Positions 10,901 through 22,164 of a DNA stretch of 40,447 nt are shown here, in pieces. Position 1 is the stretch's first letter; the number at the start of each line of letters is the position of its first letter. The translations under genes and the position numbers were made by a program. Below the pieces are notes generated by a model, which saw only the letters and a program-made list of their open reading frames with translations, was not told the origin of the DNA and ran no database searches. The stretch spans positions 17,485 to 57,931 of the forward strand of contig BLXT01006896.1 of the NCBI GenBank assembly GCA_019648995.1, written 5' to 3'. This DNA comes from Plakobranchus ocellatus (Eukaryota; Mollusca; Gastropoda; Plakobranchidae).

Positions 10901-13900
10901 TTTTGTATGTATCTAAAATAAGCCTAAAATCTGAAGCGTAAATGAGTTGTAATGAATTTCAAAACATTTTAAGCAATTAAGAAGTCAGTTTAAGAAATTA
11001 TCCAAAAGAGAAAACTCACAGACCAAAGCAGTCAATACTCAAATTGAAAGTGAACTTTAAAAGAAAAAGGAAACACCAAAGCAACGAAAATAAAACAAAC
11101 TTTTGATAAATTTGTCTATCAATATTTTATCTGAAGATTACAGAGAATGAGGAAAAGTTTTATGCTGAAAAAAATAAAAGATTTGACATGAGGAAACCTA
11201 GATATATGAGAGATTTGCCATGCTTTTATTACTTTTATGCCTAAATCTCAAGATGTATAAAGCCCAATTAAAGAAGCCAAAATAACCATACTGCATATGC
11301 AGCAAAGCTTACCTGAGCAAGTGTGTTGCTACAGAAGTGTGAGCTGTCAGTTTGCCCTGGTACAGCTGCTGGGAGGCCCAGGCCATGATGAGCTGGTTCA
11401 TGCGGTACTGAGTGGTCAGCATTCGCACAATATCCTGACCCTTCTCTTCAGCCAGTGTTGCAAGAAGTCGTTCCATCAGTGTCAGCTCAAGACCGGCATT
11501 GGCTGCCCTAATCAGGGAGGTGGAAACAAAGTTAGATGCAAAAATATAGAGAATCAATCAATCTATTTCTTTGGGTAGGCTAAATATGCCATAATTTTAT
11601 ACAAAACTATATTGACAGCAGTTGGCTAAAACTGAAGTCCCTATTAACAAAGAAGACACTTTAAAGGTTTCATATGCCTACTATCGATATTTTTCTCTAT
11701 AAAAACTATACAAACGGCTAGAGAGCAGACAAGCCTACTCACTCTCTGGACATGATGGTCGGTGGCAACTGCAGATGGTCTCCAGCCAGGACGCACTTCT
11801 GACCTCGCAACAAACCAATCCAGCAGGCTGCTTCGAGTGCCTGTTAACCATTGGTCAAGACACAAGATAAGTGGTCACTAGTCAGATAAAGGTTGGTAAT
11901 ATGGAGTCAAATGAACTTCATCAATTTAACATGTTGGGGTTTGCAAATTCAAAAAATTGAGCATTTCAATGATTTTTGAATCTTCAAAAGCATAAATTTA
12001 TAAAAGCAAGATTGCACTCAAGAAGTATTACGATCAATATAAAATCTAGGATTTACAGGATGCAAAGGCAACTGAAAATTAATGTCAAGTACAAAGGAAT
12101 AAGGCTATTGCCAATGAGAATGAACAAACGCAATCAGCTTTTTCACTCCAGCATACACTCTTCAATAATAATTTGCGGCTTCAAAATATGTATTTGTATT
12201 TATTTTGTTTGTTAGAAATCTCAGGGTTAAAATTACCCTGTCACGAACACCAGAAATAAAAGGTAGATAATACTTCTGATGTAGGACGTTGAGTTCTTTA
12301 GATCGATAAAGATCTAGCTGAAAATAATGCAACGCTGGAAATCGTATGAAAACGCCAAAAAAAAGTTTATTTAACTCAACAACAGGAAATCAAATCAGAC
12401 AATATTCACATAGGCCGTCGGTAAAAAAACTAGATCTAGCACTAAAAAATCTGCGAACTCGCTATACAATGATCTTGCTGCAATCTCTGTGAACCCTCTG
12501 CGTACTCTGTGTGATCTCTATGAACTCTTTGCCTACTCTGTGTGATACTCTGTGTGATACTTTCACCAATCTTCTCTAGGTATTTATACTTTTTTTTTAA
12601 AGAAAACTCTACAAATTTCTGGAAATCTATCCCATTATGCAAGTGTAGAATGTTCGAAAAATATAGATCTAGAACATTACATCATAATCCTAAAATAACA
12701 AAAAAGCAGTCTTTGAAAAGACATGAAGGAAATCTATGGGCTAAAAATAGAACATGAGTCACGTTCGTTTACGTAATGAATTCTCGTTCGCTTTGCATAA
12801 ATAAACTTTCCTAAACTGGGTCTTTCTAGAATTCTCAAGTTGACGTGCGTTCAATAGCAAGCCCTAAGTCTAGTTTTTGTTACATACCCCATTAGCCAAG
12901 TCTGCTAACATCTCAGCCATAAGTTTTGAAAGACATTGGATGAATTGTCTTAATATTGTAATTTATAGAGAAAAGCAATAAACATGATATCTTAGATTGT
13001 TTTCCACATGCACACAAAAATATATCCATATTTCATAGCCTCTTCCTATGAGTTCTTCACTTTATGCCTATGAGTTCTGGTCTCGTCTTTCCTACAGTAT
13101 GTCTGCAAATGATTACAATACCCCACCTGAGAACATTCATCAATGACCACAAGGTCAAAGGTCTTGTCTTTCAAGTGCTTGAGTGGACCATCCAGTGAGG
13201 CAGTGGTCAGGGTAGAGAGCACAACCTGAGCTCTGGACAAAACCTCTGACGTGGCTCGCTCCTCACGTTGAGAAACTTCTTTCCGGAGATGTTTCAGCTC
13301 GTCACGAAGACTCTTCCTTTCCCCTGCCCCTCTGGCCTTTTTCATTTTAGTCTGGGTGTTGACAGAGGTTGAAATAATTCATGATGAAAGTTCCAGTAGA
13401 TGATAGCCAATAGACACAGAAACTTGTTGTGTGAGCTTACCGAGAGGAGAAAGAAGTAGTTTACCGTGAGGAAAAAGAAGTAAAAAAACATTTTGAAAAT
13501 ACTTCACGATAGACAGTTTTACTTAGATGCTTTTTCAGTAAGAGAGGTAAATAATAAGTTCATCTTCTTTCAAATGTCTTTATAAATTCCCTTCAAACTT
13601 TTCTTCTCAACGCCATATATATCAAAAGATAATTGACTTTTTTAAAGCATTTACCTTAATGATTCTCTCCTTCTTATAGAAAGAGAGAAAAAATTGTTGG
13701 ATAGGAAGAATAGTGCAAAAAATAATAAAGAATATTCTATATTTTAAAAAAAATAATAAAAATGTTCAATAATCAATGATAATGCAATTTCATCTGAAAA
13801 TGCTTTTCCTTTTCAGAATAACAGAAAATTTAATTTTAAAACAATGATAAGATAAGCTACAAATTTGCTAACTTATAAAAACAAGAACAACATCAAATCA

Positions 13901-16900
13901 TGGCGTTGGTACTACACCAAACATCTATCAAACAAAAACAAACTATAGCAGAGCTATAAGTGCAAAAGAATACATCATACCAGAGTTTTCTGGATATCTG
14001 CTCTGACGTCCCGCACAATGTCAGTCTCCTCTGCCGCTGACACAACAGCGTCCAGGGAGAATTTGGTCAGATGAGGCATTAGTCGTGCCGGGTGACCCAG
14101 TCTGACCAATCGTGGGCTAGGATGTGCAGCGGTCAATCGCTCCAGTAAATTATCCACTGCAATATTTGATGGTGCAGTGACCAGGACCTGTCAATGTATA
14201 ACAGACAATTTAGCATTTAGCTCTGCAAATGTGCCTGAAGATGGTATGCTTTGTTTCTCAAATAGATTAAAAAAGGAAAACAAACAACAAAGAGAAAGAC
14301 AGACAACTGACAACTGCAAATGTTACTTCAGAGGAAACTTACCTCCATTTTACAGGTATAAAGAACAATGAACAAAGATATAGGGATATGTCAGTAAGCC
14401 ACTTAATGCCCCACAAAAGGTAAAGGCAGATCTACTTATATAAATAGGAACTGGTATGCTTCCCATTGCTTTTCTGTGACGTAATAATTATTTTGTTTGA
14501 TATTCTACGGGAGAAAATTTATACCTCTCAACTGCAAGAGAAGACTAATTTCCTTTTTTTTTTCTTTTTGTAAATTCAACTGGCAATAAACTTTGGAACT
14601 CAATTTAAAAAAACTTTTGGAGTCTTGATGTAGCTGTGAAATCAAATACAGATCAAGTCTAAAACAAAATTCTGCCTGGGCATACTAGAATCAAGGTAGT
14701 TTCAAGCTATTCCATACACCTGTATGTATTTGCTATCTGTTGCTTTGCTTTAAGACATCTTTTATGAGCCTCCATACAAAATTTAGTAGATTAGATGTCG
14801 CATATAAGACATTAAAGAAAAAGAATTTTCTAACGAAACATGGTCTATCAAAACTTGAATGTCATGAAGAGGTTGAGATGTCAGTGTTTGTGTGCACCTT
14901 CAAGCCCTGGGAGACAGCCTGCAGGATGACCTCCACAACAGTGGTAGTCTTGCCTGTACCTGGCGGGCCATGAATGATGGCCACCTCTCTCTGCGTCAAA
15001 GCAAACTTGACTGCCTCACGCTGGGATTCGTCGAGGCCTTCATTCAAAAACTTGAATGCTGAAACACACAACAAACTCTTTCAGTTAGTCACATTTGCTC
15101 AATATCTCTATGATTTTTTTACATGTTTTGCCAGGATTATTTTTTGGCATGAAAATATTTGGCAACTTACAATGCATTGATACAAAAGCAATAACAATTC
15201 TTCAATTAAAAGTAATTTAATATCCATATCTACCAAATTAAATTTGACTCTTACCCCATTGGTACCCCATTGGTAAATAACTATGGTGTTGTTGATCAAC
15301 ATACCTTGCACTGATATGGAGGCATATCACTGCTACATAAATGCACCATACTGTCCTCAAAGACAATGAGTCAAGATTTTTAAAAACTTCTTCATATATG
15401 TAATGTATCAATTTTATTTAAATGCACCCAACAAAAATAAACTATCATTTATATAGATTTAAATGCTTAAGAAAAATTTCATACGAAATTCTCCAAAAGG
15501 TCCTGAGACTTCCTCCAAAACAAACAGGGAGTCTATCAGTCTGCGAGCAGGACCATCTCTGTACTTCAACAGATCATTCAGGCTCCTGTGGTGAGGTGAA
15601 AAAAAAAAACAGTTTCAAGTCTAATTTATCTCAATTCACATCAATTAAAAAAACTGGAGTCCACTATTCTGCAATTGTGTAAGTAACTGACATACTATAA
15701 GTAAATGGTTAAATGTGTCATCTTTTGGCTATTGCCCAAAAGAGACATAAATTAAAATGGGCAAAAGGGGCTGGAGATTTTGAACAAAAATTATACTTTA
15801 CAGAATTCTAAAGGATGAATGTTTGTAGCTGTGACTAGCAAGTGTGTGCACATGCCACCCTTTGCAGTGGCTAGCTTGATATGCTCAGGGGAGTACAAAA
15901 TAAATATGATCCCATAAAGTTGAAATGAAACTCAGCAGATTTATTTACCACTAGCACAAACTGCTGACAAGGTATTCAAAACTTAATACAAATCAAATCC
16001 ATGGATAACAAATCCAATCAAAAGTCAAAGAAGATATAGATAGATATATATATAGAGAGAGAGAGACACACACACACACAGGAGATGCTCTGGGACATCA
16101 TGGCCATAAACAAGGGCTCAGACTCCTTAGAAACAAGTCCTATGAATCTTAAGAGTAGACAGTAGGAATAAACTGCAAGTGTAGGCAACACAATTTAAAT
16201 AAAAATAACTGCTGGTAGAAGGTAGGTTTTTAACACAGGTAGGAGTATAAACCTCAGCTGCATTGTTTCTCTAGCTTATTAGCACTCCTCTTTTTAAATC
16301 AGTATTGCTAAGATACTAATAACTGGTTACACTTTTTTTTTTAAAACTGCTGATCACCTTGTCCAGACCCAGTATAGGTATATGAGCTTTGCAAAGATGA
16401 AAATTGAGATGGAGCAAAGTGCCAAATTATAAGCCTCTAATTATTTTGTGAGAGGTGTTTAGACTCTTGTTATTTGCCAATCCTAACCCAGGCATTAAAT
16501 TCAACAGCAAGAAAAATCTGACATGAGCTAAAACTTCAGTAGATGGTTGCTGCAGATCTCAAGGTGAGTTAACTGACTATATATCAAGAGAGGTGACGGA
16601 CATAAGGTTTTTGTTTTCATAAAGAGGACCAATTGGTATTTTAGTAAAATACTGTAAAACCATAAACATTTATACCAGAATGATTTTGAGTCTACGAATT
16701 GTTTCCATGTTATTTTCAAAATTTACTCACATGAAATTACAGATATTTAAATCAAAATGATTCCTACATTCCCTAGGATTTTGGTTTTGATGTTTACCAC
16801 TACAAATATTCATTTTGATACCTTGATTAGCAAATAATGCACTCTGAGAACTATTCTGGGATGTATTTCAGATTTCCTCATGTAGATCAAATATTTCTTT

Positions 16901-18928
16901 TAAAAAAGTATGATATAAGGAGACATCTAAAATATTTGAAGTTTATTAAAAACGCTCACGCTTTGAGGCGCCTGTATGTGACATCATTTGCAAGCTTGGT
17001 GAGTTTATAAGACGCACTATCGTCCAGATCAAGAATATCCTGGGACTCATCAAACGCCACAGAGATGTTGAATGCAGACATTTGCAAGACGATGCCTGAA
17101 GTGAGGGGTTTGTCTGTTGGACTGCTGTTGGTTAATCCCACTCCAACAATGTCACCTGAGACAGGAAATGTACAAGCAAAAATTAAGATCCATGAAAGGA
17201 ATTCTTTTCATGTACACAAAATATTTGCTTTTATAAATCAGATTGATACATCATAAAAGTACCTTATTCTTCCTGCTGCGCACCTACATGATTTCATGCA
17301 TTGTGGCCATTCACTGTGAAATGGGTGTATTTTACAGACAAAACGAGAATGTATGTGTAAAAAGTAAAACTTTGTCTATCTTTATAATTCGTGAATTAAT
17401 AATATATACAGAAAAGGGGGTAAAATTTAAATAATTCTTCGTGGAAAAACTTAATTCTTTGTCATTAATATATAAACATATATTTATGCAGGCAATCAAT
17501 ATATATATATATTTCTTGCTGTTTCATTAAAACTTTTTTTTTCTTTATAAGTTACAAAATATTTGGAACAGAAAGGTAGAAAAAATACATATCTGTCATC
17601 ATTTAAGTTATAAAAGATAAAACTCAGTCGAATATGTTATATCAATGAAAGATTTCATCTACAGGTGAGGCGACCCCAGAGCAAATCAGTCTCAAGCCAC
17701 AGTGGATACCACTACTTTAGTGCCTCATAAAAATTGTTACTGACTTACAGAGGTAATAAAAGTACAGTTTTTACATATGCCATAGGATAATGACATCGAA
17801 GCATGAAATGTAAGCTGACACATTACACTTCCAACTCAAGGATCAAATATATATGGCTTCTGACTCATTTGTTCTGGTTGTCTCAGAAATGTCACTTCAA
17901 AGATTAAGGCTTACAAATCTTTTTCCATTAAAAATACAAAACAAATAAAAAAACACCAATGAATTCTCAAACTACATAATATTATATATATTATATTTAT
18001 ATTACATATGTGTACCTGGTGTGATGTTGCTCGATGGAAGCTCTTGCTTCACATTTTTACCCCTGTGCTTCGCCTCTGGAACAAACAAAGCAACCATGCG
18101 ACCATACAGACCAGATCGGTGAGAGCTTAGCTGTAGCCTCCGCAAGCAGACACCTCTCTTTTCCAGCTCCTTTGCAGAAAGTCGTTCAGAGAGTGTTCTG
18201 GGTGGATGACACACATAAAAAAATGCAATAATTGAAATAACCATTGCAGTAAGATTAAGAGAGCTAGCTGATTGATGCATTTAGGCTATTCCTATGTTAT
18301 TAAAATAGAGACCGTCCTGCGACTGCTTTGAGATCATAACCAACTATATTACCAAAAAGCATAATGTGATAGTAGAAATCAGTCCAGAGAGGTTTGATAG
18401 TTGGTCTTGTGCCCGAACACAAATTTGAAGAAGCATTATAGAAAAGGAAAATATTTTTCAAAGATCTGTCTCTGAATAGTCCACTTAAAACACCCGGTTT
18501 TCGGTCATATACGTTTTCTTGAGATTACCAGTTTTGTCATGGGCAATCTATCTTTTAAAGCAATGATTCTTGACCAAACAAGTCATCCTAAATTAACAAA
18601 TTTGCACAAATCTTAAGAAATAGTTACATTTGAATGTACATTTCTTTCATATGACCTCGCTTTAGAAACTTTTTCTCAACAAATTTTGAATGTCTTCATC
18701 TTAAAATTTAAGGAGATAGCTCAAGTTAATTGTTTGCTCTTTTGAGAATCACAATAACAAGTGCAATGCCATTATCATTATGGGTAAGGAAATATTAGCA
18801 GCCAAAGGAAGGCAGTTAGGCTACGTTTTTCAATGCTTGTGAAAAATTCTTTCTTACATGGCATACAAGATAGTAATTGTGCTGGGCAAATTTTAGGTTT
18901 AATAAATTTTTGTGTGTGTGTGTATTTT

Positions 18929-18961
<33 letters not shown>

Positions 18962-21078
18962 TTGCTTTTTATCTGTTTTGTTGTAAAGACTTGACACAAA
19001 ATTCCTCTATTTCATCCTTTGACATTTAACAATGACTGGATCTCTCAGCATCACAGATCATGACAGAAGATGGAATTATCAGTTGACTACCTTTACCTCA
19101 CCAAAATGAACTTCTTCTTTCTAATTTTTGTAATCTCTTTTTGTACAATCCAACTTTCTTTTTCTATTTCTAGACATCATTTTCTTGTACATATGATTTG
19201 CTAACCTGTCCCAGTATACTTACTAGTTTTCTTTGCTCTTGATAAAGACAAAAAATGATGGAGTTTCTAATGCCTAGTTATTAAACCAATCATTTAAAAT
19301 TAGATTGAAATTACTGTTCTTTGTTTTCTCAGTGGGCTCTGGGCTTACCTGACTTTCATTCAAAAGTTTGAGGAGGTGAAATCCAAAAAATGTAGACGGC
19401 AATAATTTGAGTAATCTTTTAAGGTAAAAAAATAGAATAATTTCACACATTTCTAGGCTTCCCTAATTTTTAATCAATCTTCAGTCATTAGTCCTTTTGG
19501 ATGATTGAAACAAAAAAGGCTTCTTGGATGACTAAAACAAAAACTCCACTTGGATGACTGAAACAAAAAGTCCCCTTGGATGAATAAAATAAAATGACAT
19601 ATTGCCCGCGAAGAAAACCTGTGATGTATGAGTACCTGGAAAAACTCTACAAAAAAAAAAGCAAGTTCAGATCTTTTGATTGTGAGCACTCTGAAAGCTT
19701 TTGTCCCAGAAGTACTTGCATGCATAGAAAAGTAATTAGTGTTATCAAAATATGAGACACTGAAGAGCATGGAATTTTATTGAATCGTGGGAGCAGTGCA
19801 GAAAAGTATTCTTCTAGGCTGTTTTTATACCACACATTTCTCACGAAACTTTTAGGATAGCCCTTTTGTTCTTCTAATGCAAATTTTGATAATTTCTTTT
19901 GAATGTATGAAGTTCATACAGGAAATTTTCCATAGAGATAGCCATTGACGTCTACTCCCACAACAAGCGACTGTGGATCATTTTGCCGCTAAATTGATTT
20001 ACATTACATGTCTCAAATCAACCCAATTTTTAAATTGTCGTTATTGTCACAGAGTTTATGATAAATTCCCAATGTGGTAATTAATCTCAAACCATTTTGG
20101 CAAATAAAATAATTTTCAATAAAATTATAATTTATTTTTGTTTCTTTCATTTAGAGGTGAGATTTAATTTTGCAGACCTTGGTGATTAGAAGAAAAGAAA
20201 TGGTGTAGCGTATCTGAACTTTTTCTTTTCTAAAATTCAATTCGGACAAAATCTACAGAAATATGGATGGCTAAGTTTTACTACAATTTGTTAAATAATT
20301 TGTTTTGTTAAAACACTCTCATGAATTTTTAATCTTATCTTTCCTGCAACAATCTATGATTTCTAAAACTAATAATGTTTAGCCAGTATTCTTAACTGTA
20401 CAGGGGTGAACCTCATTCTAAGCTAAAAGCCAGTCCAAATCTAGACAAATTTTAAAAACATAGTGTTTTCTAGCTCTAGATCTTGCTAGAAAATCTGGAT
20501 CTAAATCTCAACCATCTATAGATGTAATTCTAGACTAAATATTAAGTTTTTTTAAATCTGAACGTTTATTATAACCCGTGTCTTCTTGATATTATGGTTG
20601 AAAAGTCGATGTAAGTATTTATATATTCAAGACTATATCTAGAATGAAAACCAGCAAAAAAAGTACTGTTGCTATTGTTTTAAAAGATATGGGTACACTT
20701 AGTAGTAACCAGTAAAGAAAAAATATTGTGGTATTACTAAAGGGTCACCCGCGATTCAAACCCCAGTTGGGCACATCACTGGCCAAGCATTATACCAAGT
20801 ACTGTCCTGGACATCCTGTCATGTAGAGAAATAATTTGATGATAATGTTCAACTCAAGCTATCTTTTTTCTAAGAAGATAGACATAAGTTAAAAAATTTT
20901 CTGGAAAATCGACATGAAAATTTGGCTTATAATTATATAAATCTCCTCCATGGAAATAGAATTACCCAATTCAATCTATTGTTCAATGATTTATAACTCA
21001 CTGAGTTTCTTGAATTTCTGCTTCTCTTTCCTTGTCAAGAAGTGAAAGAGTCTTGTTCACAAATTCTTCAACTGCCAT
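7762..21078 (-). CDS. IGHMBP2: IGHMBP2 / SMUBP-2-like SF1B (UPF1-like) DNA/RNA helicase, 13 exons
   Basis: ATP-dependent 5'-3' helicase of the UPF1-like group; family members act on RNA and DNA and associate with ribosomes and tRNA-related factors. Joining the 13 exons gives 1992 nt in one frame (663 residues and a TAG). Visible motifs: Q-motif region LDESQREAV at 194-202, Walker A GPPGTGKT 216-223, motif Ia APSN 244-247, Walker B DEC at 379-381, motif [11 protein letters not shown] 403-410, motif IV QYRM 449-452, motif [12 protein letters not shown] 571-581, motif [14 protein letters not shown] 603-614. The order and spacing follow vertebrate IGHMBP2, whose Walker A lies near residue 213. 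All introns used are GT-AG and phases agree at every junction. The vertebrate protein is about 990 residues and continues with an R3H domain and an AN1 zinc finger. Those are absent here, so this reading is either a short isoform or lacks 3' exons outside the window. Confidence 0.93.
7974..8622. other. IGHMBP2 intron 12
   Basis: AT-rich intron between exons 12 and 13 with GT-AG borders. No further feature is seen. Confidence 0.75.
8623..8746 (-). CDS. IGHMBP2: IGHMBP2 exon 12 (motif V)
   Basis: Residues 553-593. [18 protein letters not shown] leads into [20 protein letters not shown], the diagnostic UPF1-like motif V. The acceptor is GATAAAG and the donor GTGGGC. One base is carried to exon 13. 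Confidence 0.95.
8747..9572. other. IGHMBP2 intron 11
   Basis: AT-rich, with GT-AG borders. No repeat family or second gene is recognised. Confidence 0.75.
9573..9667 (-). CDS. IGHMBP2: IGHMBP2 exon 11
   Basis: Residues 521-552. Reads [18 protein letters not shown], then [11 protein letters not shown], the conserved strand before motif V in SF1B helicases. The acceptor is TGTTCCAG and the donor GTGAGA; the exon ends in phase 0. Confidence 0.93.
9668..10618. other. IGHMBP2 intron 10
   Basis: AT-rich with an A/G-rich run at about 10302-10333. Nothing else is recognised. Confidence 0.75.
10619..10737 (-). CDS. IGHMBP2: IGHMBP2 exon 10
   Basis: Residues 481-521. [21 protein letters not shown] matches the RecA-like domain 2 segment of vertebrate IGHMBP2. 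The acceptor is AAACAAG and the donor GTCAGT. One base is carried to exon 11, giving a GNEGEADV-type junction. Confidence 0.92.
10738..11312. other. IGHMBP2 intron 9
   Basis: AT-rich, with GT-AG borders. No feature is recognised. Confidence 0.75.
11313..11507 (-). CDS. IGHMBP2: IGHMBP2 exon 9 (motif IV)
   Basis: Residues 416-481. Contains LTLMERLLA and [11 protein letters not shown] (motif IV, with the conserved arginine) and ends in [13 protein letters not shown], all strongly conserved in the family. The acceptor is TGATTAG and the donor GTAAGC. Confidence 0.94.
11743..11840 (-). CDS. IGHMBP2: IGHMBP2 exon 8 (motif III)
   Basis: Residues 384-416. [11 protein letters not shown] is followed by motif [14 protein letters not shown], which couples ATP hydrolysis to nucleic-acid binding. 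The acceptor is GTTAACAG and the donor a perfect GTGAGT. Confidence 0.94.
11841..13126. other. IGHMBP2 intron 7 with unclassified CpG-containing segment
   Basis: Splits the VIDECSQ and ALEAACW segments. From about 12240 to 12860 the texture changes, with more CG dinucleotides, TAGATCTAG words and the 31-bp tandem repeat. This may be an old mobile-element insertion, but no ends were found. Confidence 0.6.
12483..12560. repeat. Short tandem repeat, about 31-bp unit
   Basis: Two diverged units each end in TACTCTGTGTGAT, followed by a partial third copy of that 13-base core. Confidence 0.7.
13127..13351 (-). CDS. IGHMBP2: IGHMBP2 exon 7 (charged insert and Walker B)
   Basis: Residues 309-383 in 75 whole codons. 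A lysine/arginine/glutamate-rich coiled segment ([20 protein letters not shown]) is followed by Walker [11 protein letters not shown] with catalytic D379 and E380. The usual family form is DECAQ, so S replaces A here. The acceptor is ACACCCAG and the donor GTGGGG. Confidence 0.93.
13352..13980. other. IGHMBP2 intron 6
   Basis: AT-rich, with GT-AG borders. Two similar GAGGA-rich words lie near 13440-13475. No other feature is seen. Confidence 0.7.
13981..14187 (-). CDS. IGHMBP2: IGHMBP2 exon 6 (motif Ia)
   Basis: Residues 240-308 in 69 whole codons. Starts [18 protein letters not shown] (motif Ia), then [12 protein letters not shown], a nucleic-acid-contact region in this group. The acceptor is TTGACAG and the donor GTATGA. 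Confidence 0.94.
14188..14897. other. IGHMBP2 intron 5
   Basis: AT-rich, with GT-AG borders. No feature is recognised. Confidence 0.75.
14898..15058 (-). CDS. IGHMBP2: IGHMBP2 exon 5 (Q motif and Walker A)
   Basis: Residues 186-239. Contains LDESQREAV (Q-motif glutamine) and the P-loop [14 protein letters not shown] that binds ATP phosphates. The acceptor is TGTTTCAG and the donor GTGCAC. The exon ends in phase 0 after GLK, exactly as in the vertebrate protein. Confidence 0.95.
15059..15484. other. IGHMBP2 intron 4
   Basis: AT-rich, with GT-AG borders. It contains the adjacent repeat CCCCATTGGTA twice at about 15253-15275. Nothing else is recognised. Confidence 0.7.
15485..15585 (-). CDS. 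IGHMBP2: IGHMBP2 exon 4
   Basis: Residues 152-185, a helical linker ([20 protein letters not shown]) equivalent to the vertebrate segment between the TYRRLK motif and the Q motif. The acceptor is CACCACAG and the donor GTATGA. A one-base overhang carries into exon 5. Confidence 0.88.
15586..16959. other. IGHMBP2 intron 3
   Basis: AT-rich intron holding the compound microsatellite at 16041-16080. No coding sequence is recognised. Confidence 0.7.
16041..16080. repeat. Compound (TA)(GA)(CA) microsatellite
   Basis: Consecutive TA, GA and CA dinucleotide runs are directly visible. Confidence 0.95.
16960..17155 (-). CDS. IGHMBP2: IGHMBP2 exon 3
   Basis: Residues 87-152. It opens with GDIVGVGL and ends with the highly conserved [12 protein letters not shown], which precedes the helicase core in the family. 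VAFDESQD lies in the middle. The acceptor is TCTCAG and the donor GTGAGC. Confidence 0.92.
17156..18015. other. IGHMBP2 intron 2
   Basis: AT-rich with a TA run near 17500-17511. No feature is recognised. Confidence 0.75.
18016..18197 (-). CDS. IGHMBP2: IGHMBP2 exon 2
   Basis: Residues 26-86, including the family-conserved stretch [19 protein letters not shown] of the N-terminal beta-barrel-like region. The acceptor is CCACCCAG and the donor GTACAC. The joins to exons 1 and 3 keep frame; the last codon, GGT, is split after its first base. Confidence 0.9.
18911..18960. repeat. (TG)n and (GTT)n microsatellites
   Basis: A TG run at 18911-18922 and about ten GTT units at 18931-18960. Confidence 0.95.
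19497..19598. repeat. Tandem repeat, four copies, 26-27 bp unit
   Basis: TTGGATGA followed by a variable base and an AAACAAAAA-type tail begins at 19497, 19524, 19550 and 19576. Confidence 0.88.
20742..20815 (-). repeat. Degenerate tRNA-derived SINE head
   Basis: On the minus strand a D-arm/A-box-like AGTACTTGGTATAATGCTTG is followed about 20 bases later by a B-box-like GGGGTTTGAATCGCGGG. That order and spacing fit a tRNA-derived promoter. It does not fold as a clean tRNA. Confidence 0.5.
21002..21078 (-). CDS. IGHMBP2: IGHMBP2 exon 1 (start codon)
   Basis: Encodes residues 1-25 and two bases of codon 26, starting [17 protein letters not shown]. This matches the conserved acidic N-terminus of the family, and the ATG at 21076-21078 is the first of the conserved frame. 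The exon ends in a perfect donor GTGAGT (20996-21001). Upstream is a region rich in TCTAGATC words. Confidence 0.88.
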
Positions 21079-21117
21079 GTTGATGCTCCTTTAGGGATCA
21101 GTCTAGATTTAAAACTA

Positions 21118-21435
21118 ATTTAGATCGTCAATCAATTTGGTGTTTATCTAGATCTAGGCCCTCTAGAGGCCTTGTTTTGATGTACAACCTAACCCTCCCG
21201 CGGTTCTAAATCTATTTGATGTCCAGTTTAAGCCTGCGTTTAAAACTTTAAATCTAGATCTAGATCTAGAAGAGGATTAGATCAAGATCTACGTGGTTTC
21301 TAAAAAATCTAAAGAGGCCTAGATTATAAAAATCTACTTGTGTCTACATCTAGATCTACATCTACTCTAGATCTATATTTTAGATCGAGAGAATCTAGAG
21401 TCTATATCTATCTGGATCTAGAATCTAGACTGTAT
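21118..21435. repeat. TCTAGATC word cluster upstream of IGHMBP2
   Basis: Dense overlapping TCTAGA and AGATCT palindromes immediately upstream of the IGHMBP2 first coding exon. They occupy the likely 5' UTR/promoter region. No TATA box can be assigned with confidence. Confidence 0.7.
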
Positions 21436-22086
21436 TTGCAGTGATGTTCAATCGCAGTCACATTGTGTAAAATTTCCTTTTCCCTCCCCAAGTTTAACTA
21501 CGAATAGCAAATTCGGAAGTTTTGTCTGAAAAAATATAGCTTTAGGTTTGATCTAGATCTAGATTTTAGTTCCTGAGTAATTGAAATAAGTTTAGACAGC
21601 AGAGTACGATTTCTATTGTTTAGACAGGCAAGACAGTTAGGCCTACTTTCGATTTCGAGGAATTGTGTAGATAGAATTTAGTTTCACTTTTGACATGATC
21701 ATGAGAAAGTGTTTATATGTTCCTCTGGGGCTTTTTTTCTCGTTCATTCACTTTCTTTATTTTAAAGTTTCTACGTCATGAGAATAAGATTTCTGTTCTA
21801 TTCAGGACTAAAAATGCATGCCATTCAAATGTGATAGACAATGCATTGTTAATTCAAGTTGTTTTATTAAGATATAAGAAGATCGATTAATAAAATTTTT
21901 TTGTAAGTCTGTAGAATTAATTGTTTANNCCCCCCCCCCCCCCCCCCTCTTTTTTTTTGTTGTTTTACGAACAGATCTAAACTTACAAACCTACATCTTT
22001 TTATAACAAGGCTTGCATTATTGTTTAATACTTCGATTATAAGGATACACGGAGAACTTGTCCAGCATTTAAATCAGTAAGCTTCA
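21436..22086. other. Intergenic DNA upstream of IGHMBP2
   Basis: AT-rich with two undetermined bases and a C homopolymer at 21928-21947. No gene is recognised. Confidence 0.6.
21928..21947. other. Undetermined bases and C homopolymer
   Basis: Two N bases (21928-21929) are followed by an 18-base C run. This is a sequencing/assembly weak point. Confidence 0.95.
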
Positions 22087-22164
22087 CATCATTCCATCAC
22101 ACTTTTGCCGGTGAAAACTTTTCTGTGACAGTATGATTTTTCAAGCTTCAGAGATCTATCTTTA
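22087..22164 (+). repeat. 78-bp direct repeat, copy 1
   Basis: Begins CATCATTCCATCACACTTTT and ends AGATCTATCTTTA. Only one mismatch (CCGGTG versus CCGATG) separates it from 23445-23522. Flanking bases are unrelated. Confidence 0.93.

Larger units (their letters stand above)
18198..21001. other. IGHMBP2 intron 1
   Basis: The largest confirmed IGHMBP2 intron (2804 bp). It contains TG and GTT microsatellites, a 26-bp tandem array, a tRNA-like SINE remnant and a TCTAGA-rich patch. No coding exon is recognised. Confidence 0.75.

Noticed and set aside
18778-18999. Open frame with an asparagine run
   Set aside because: It is a translation of the GTT microsatellite; no other protein feature.
22087-22164. 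Possible U4 snRNA gene
   Set aside because: Only a short TGAAAACTTTTC-like match; the 5' stem, Sm site and other U4 regions are absent.
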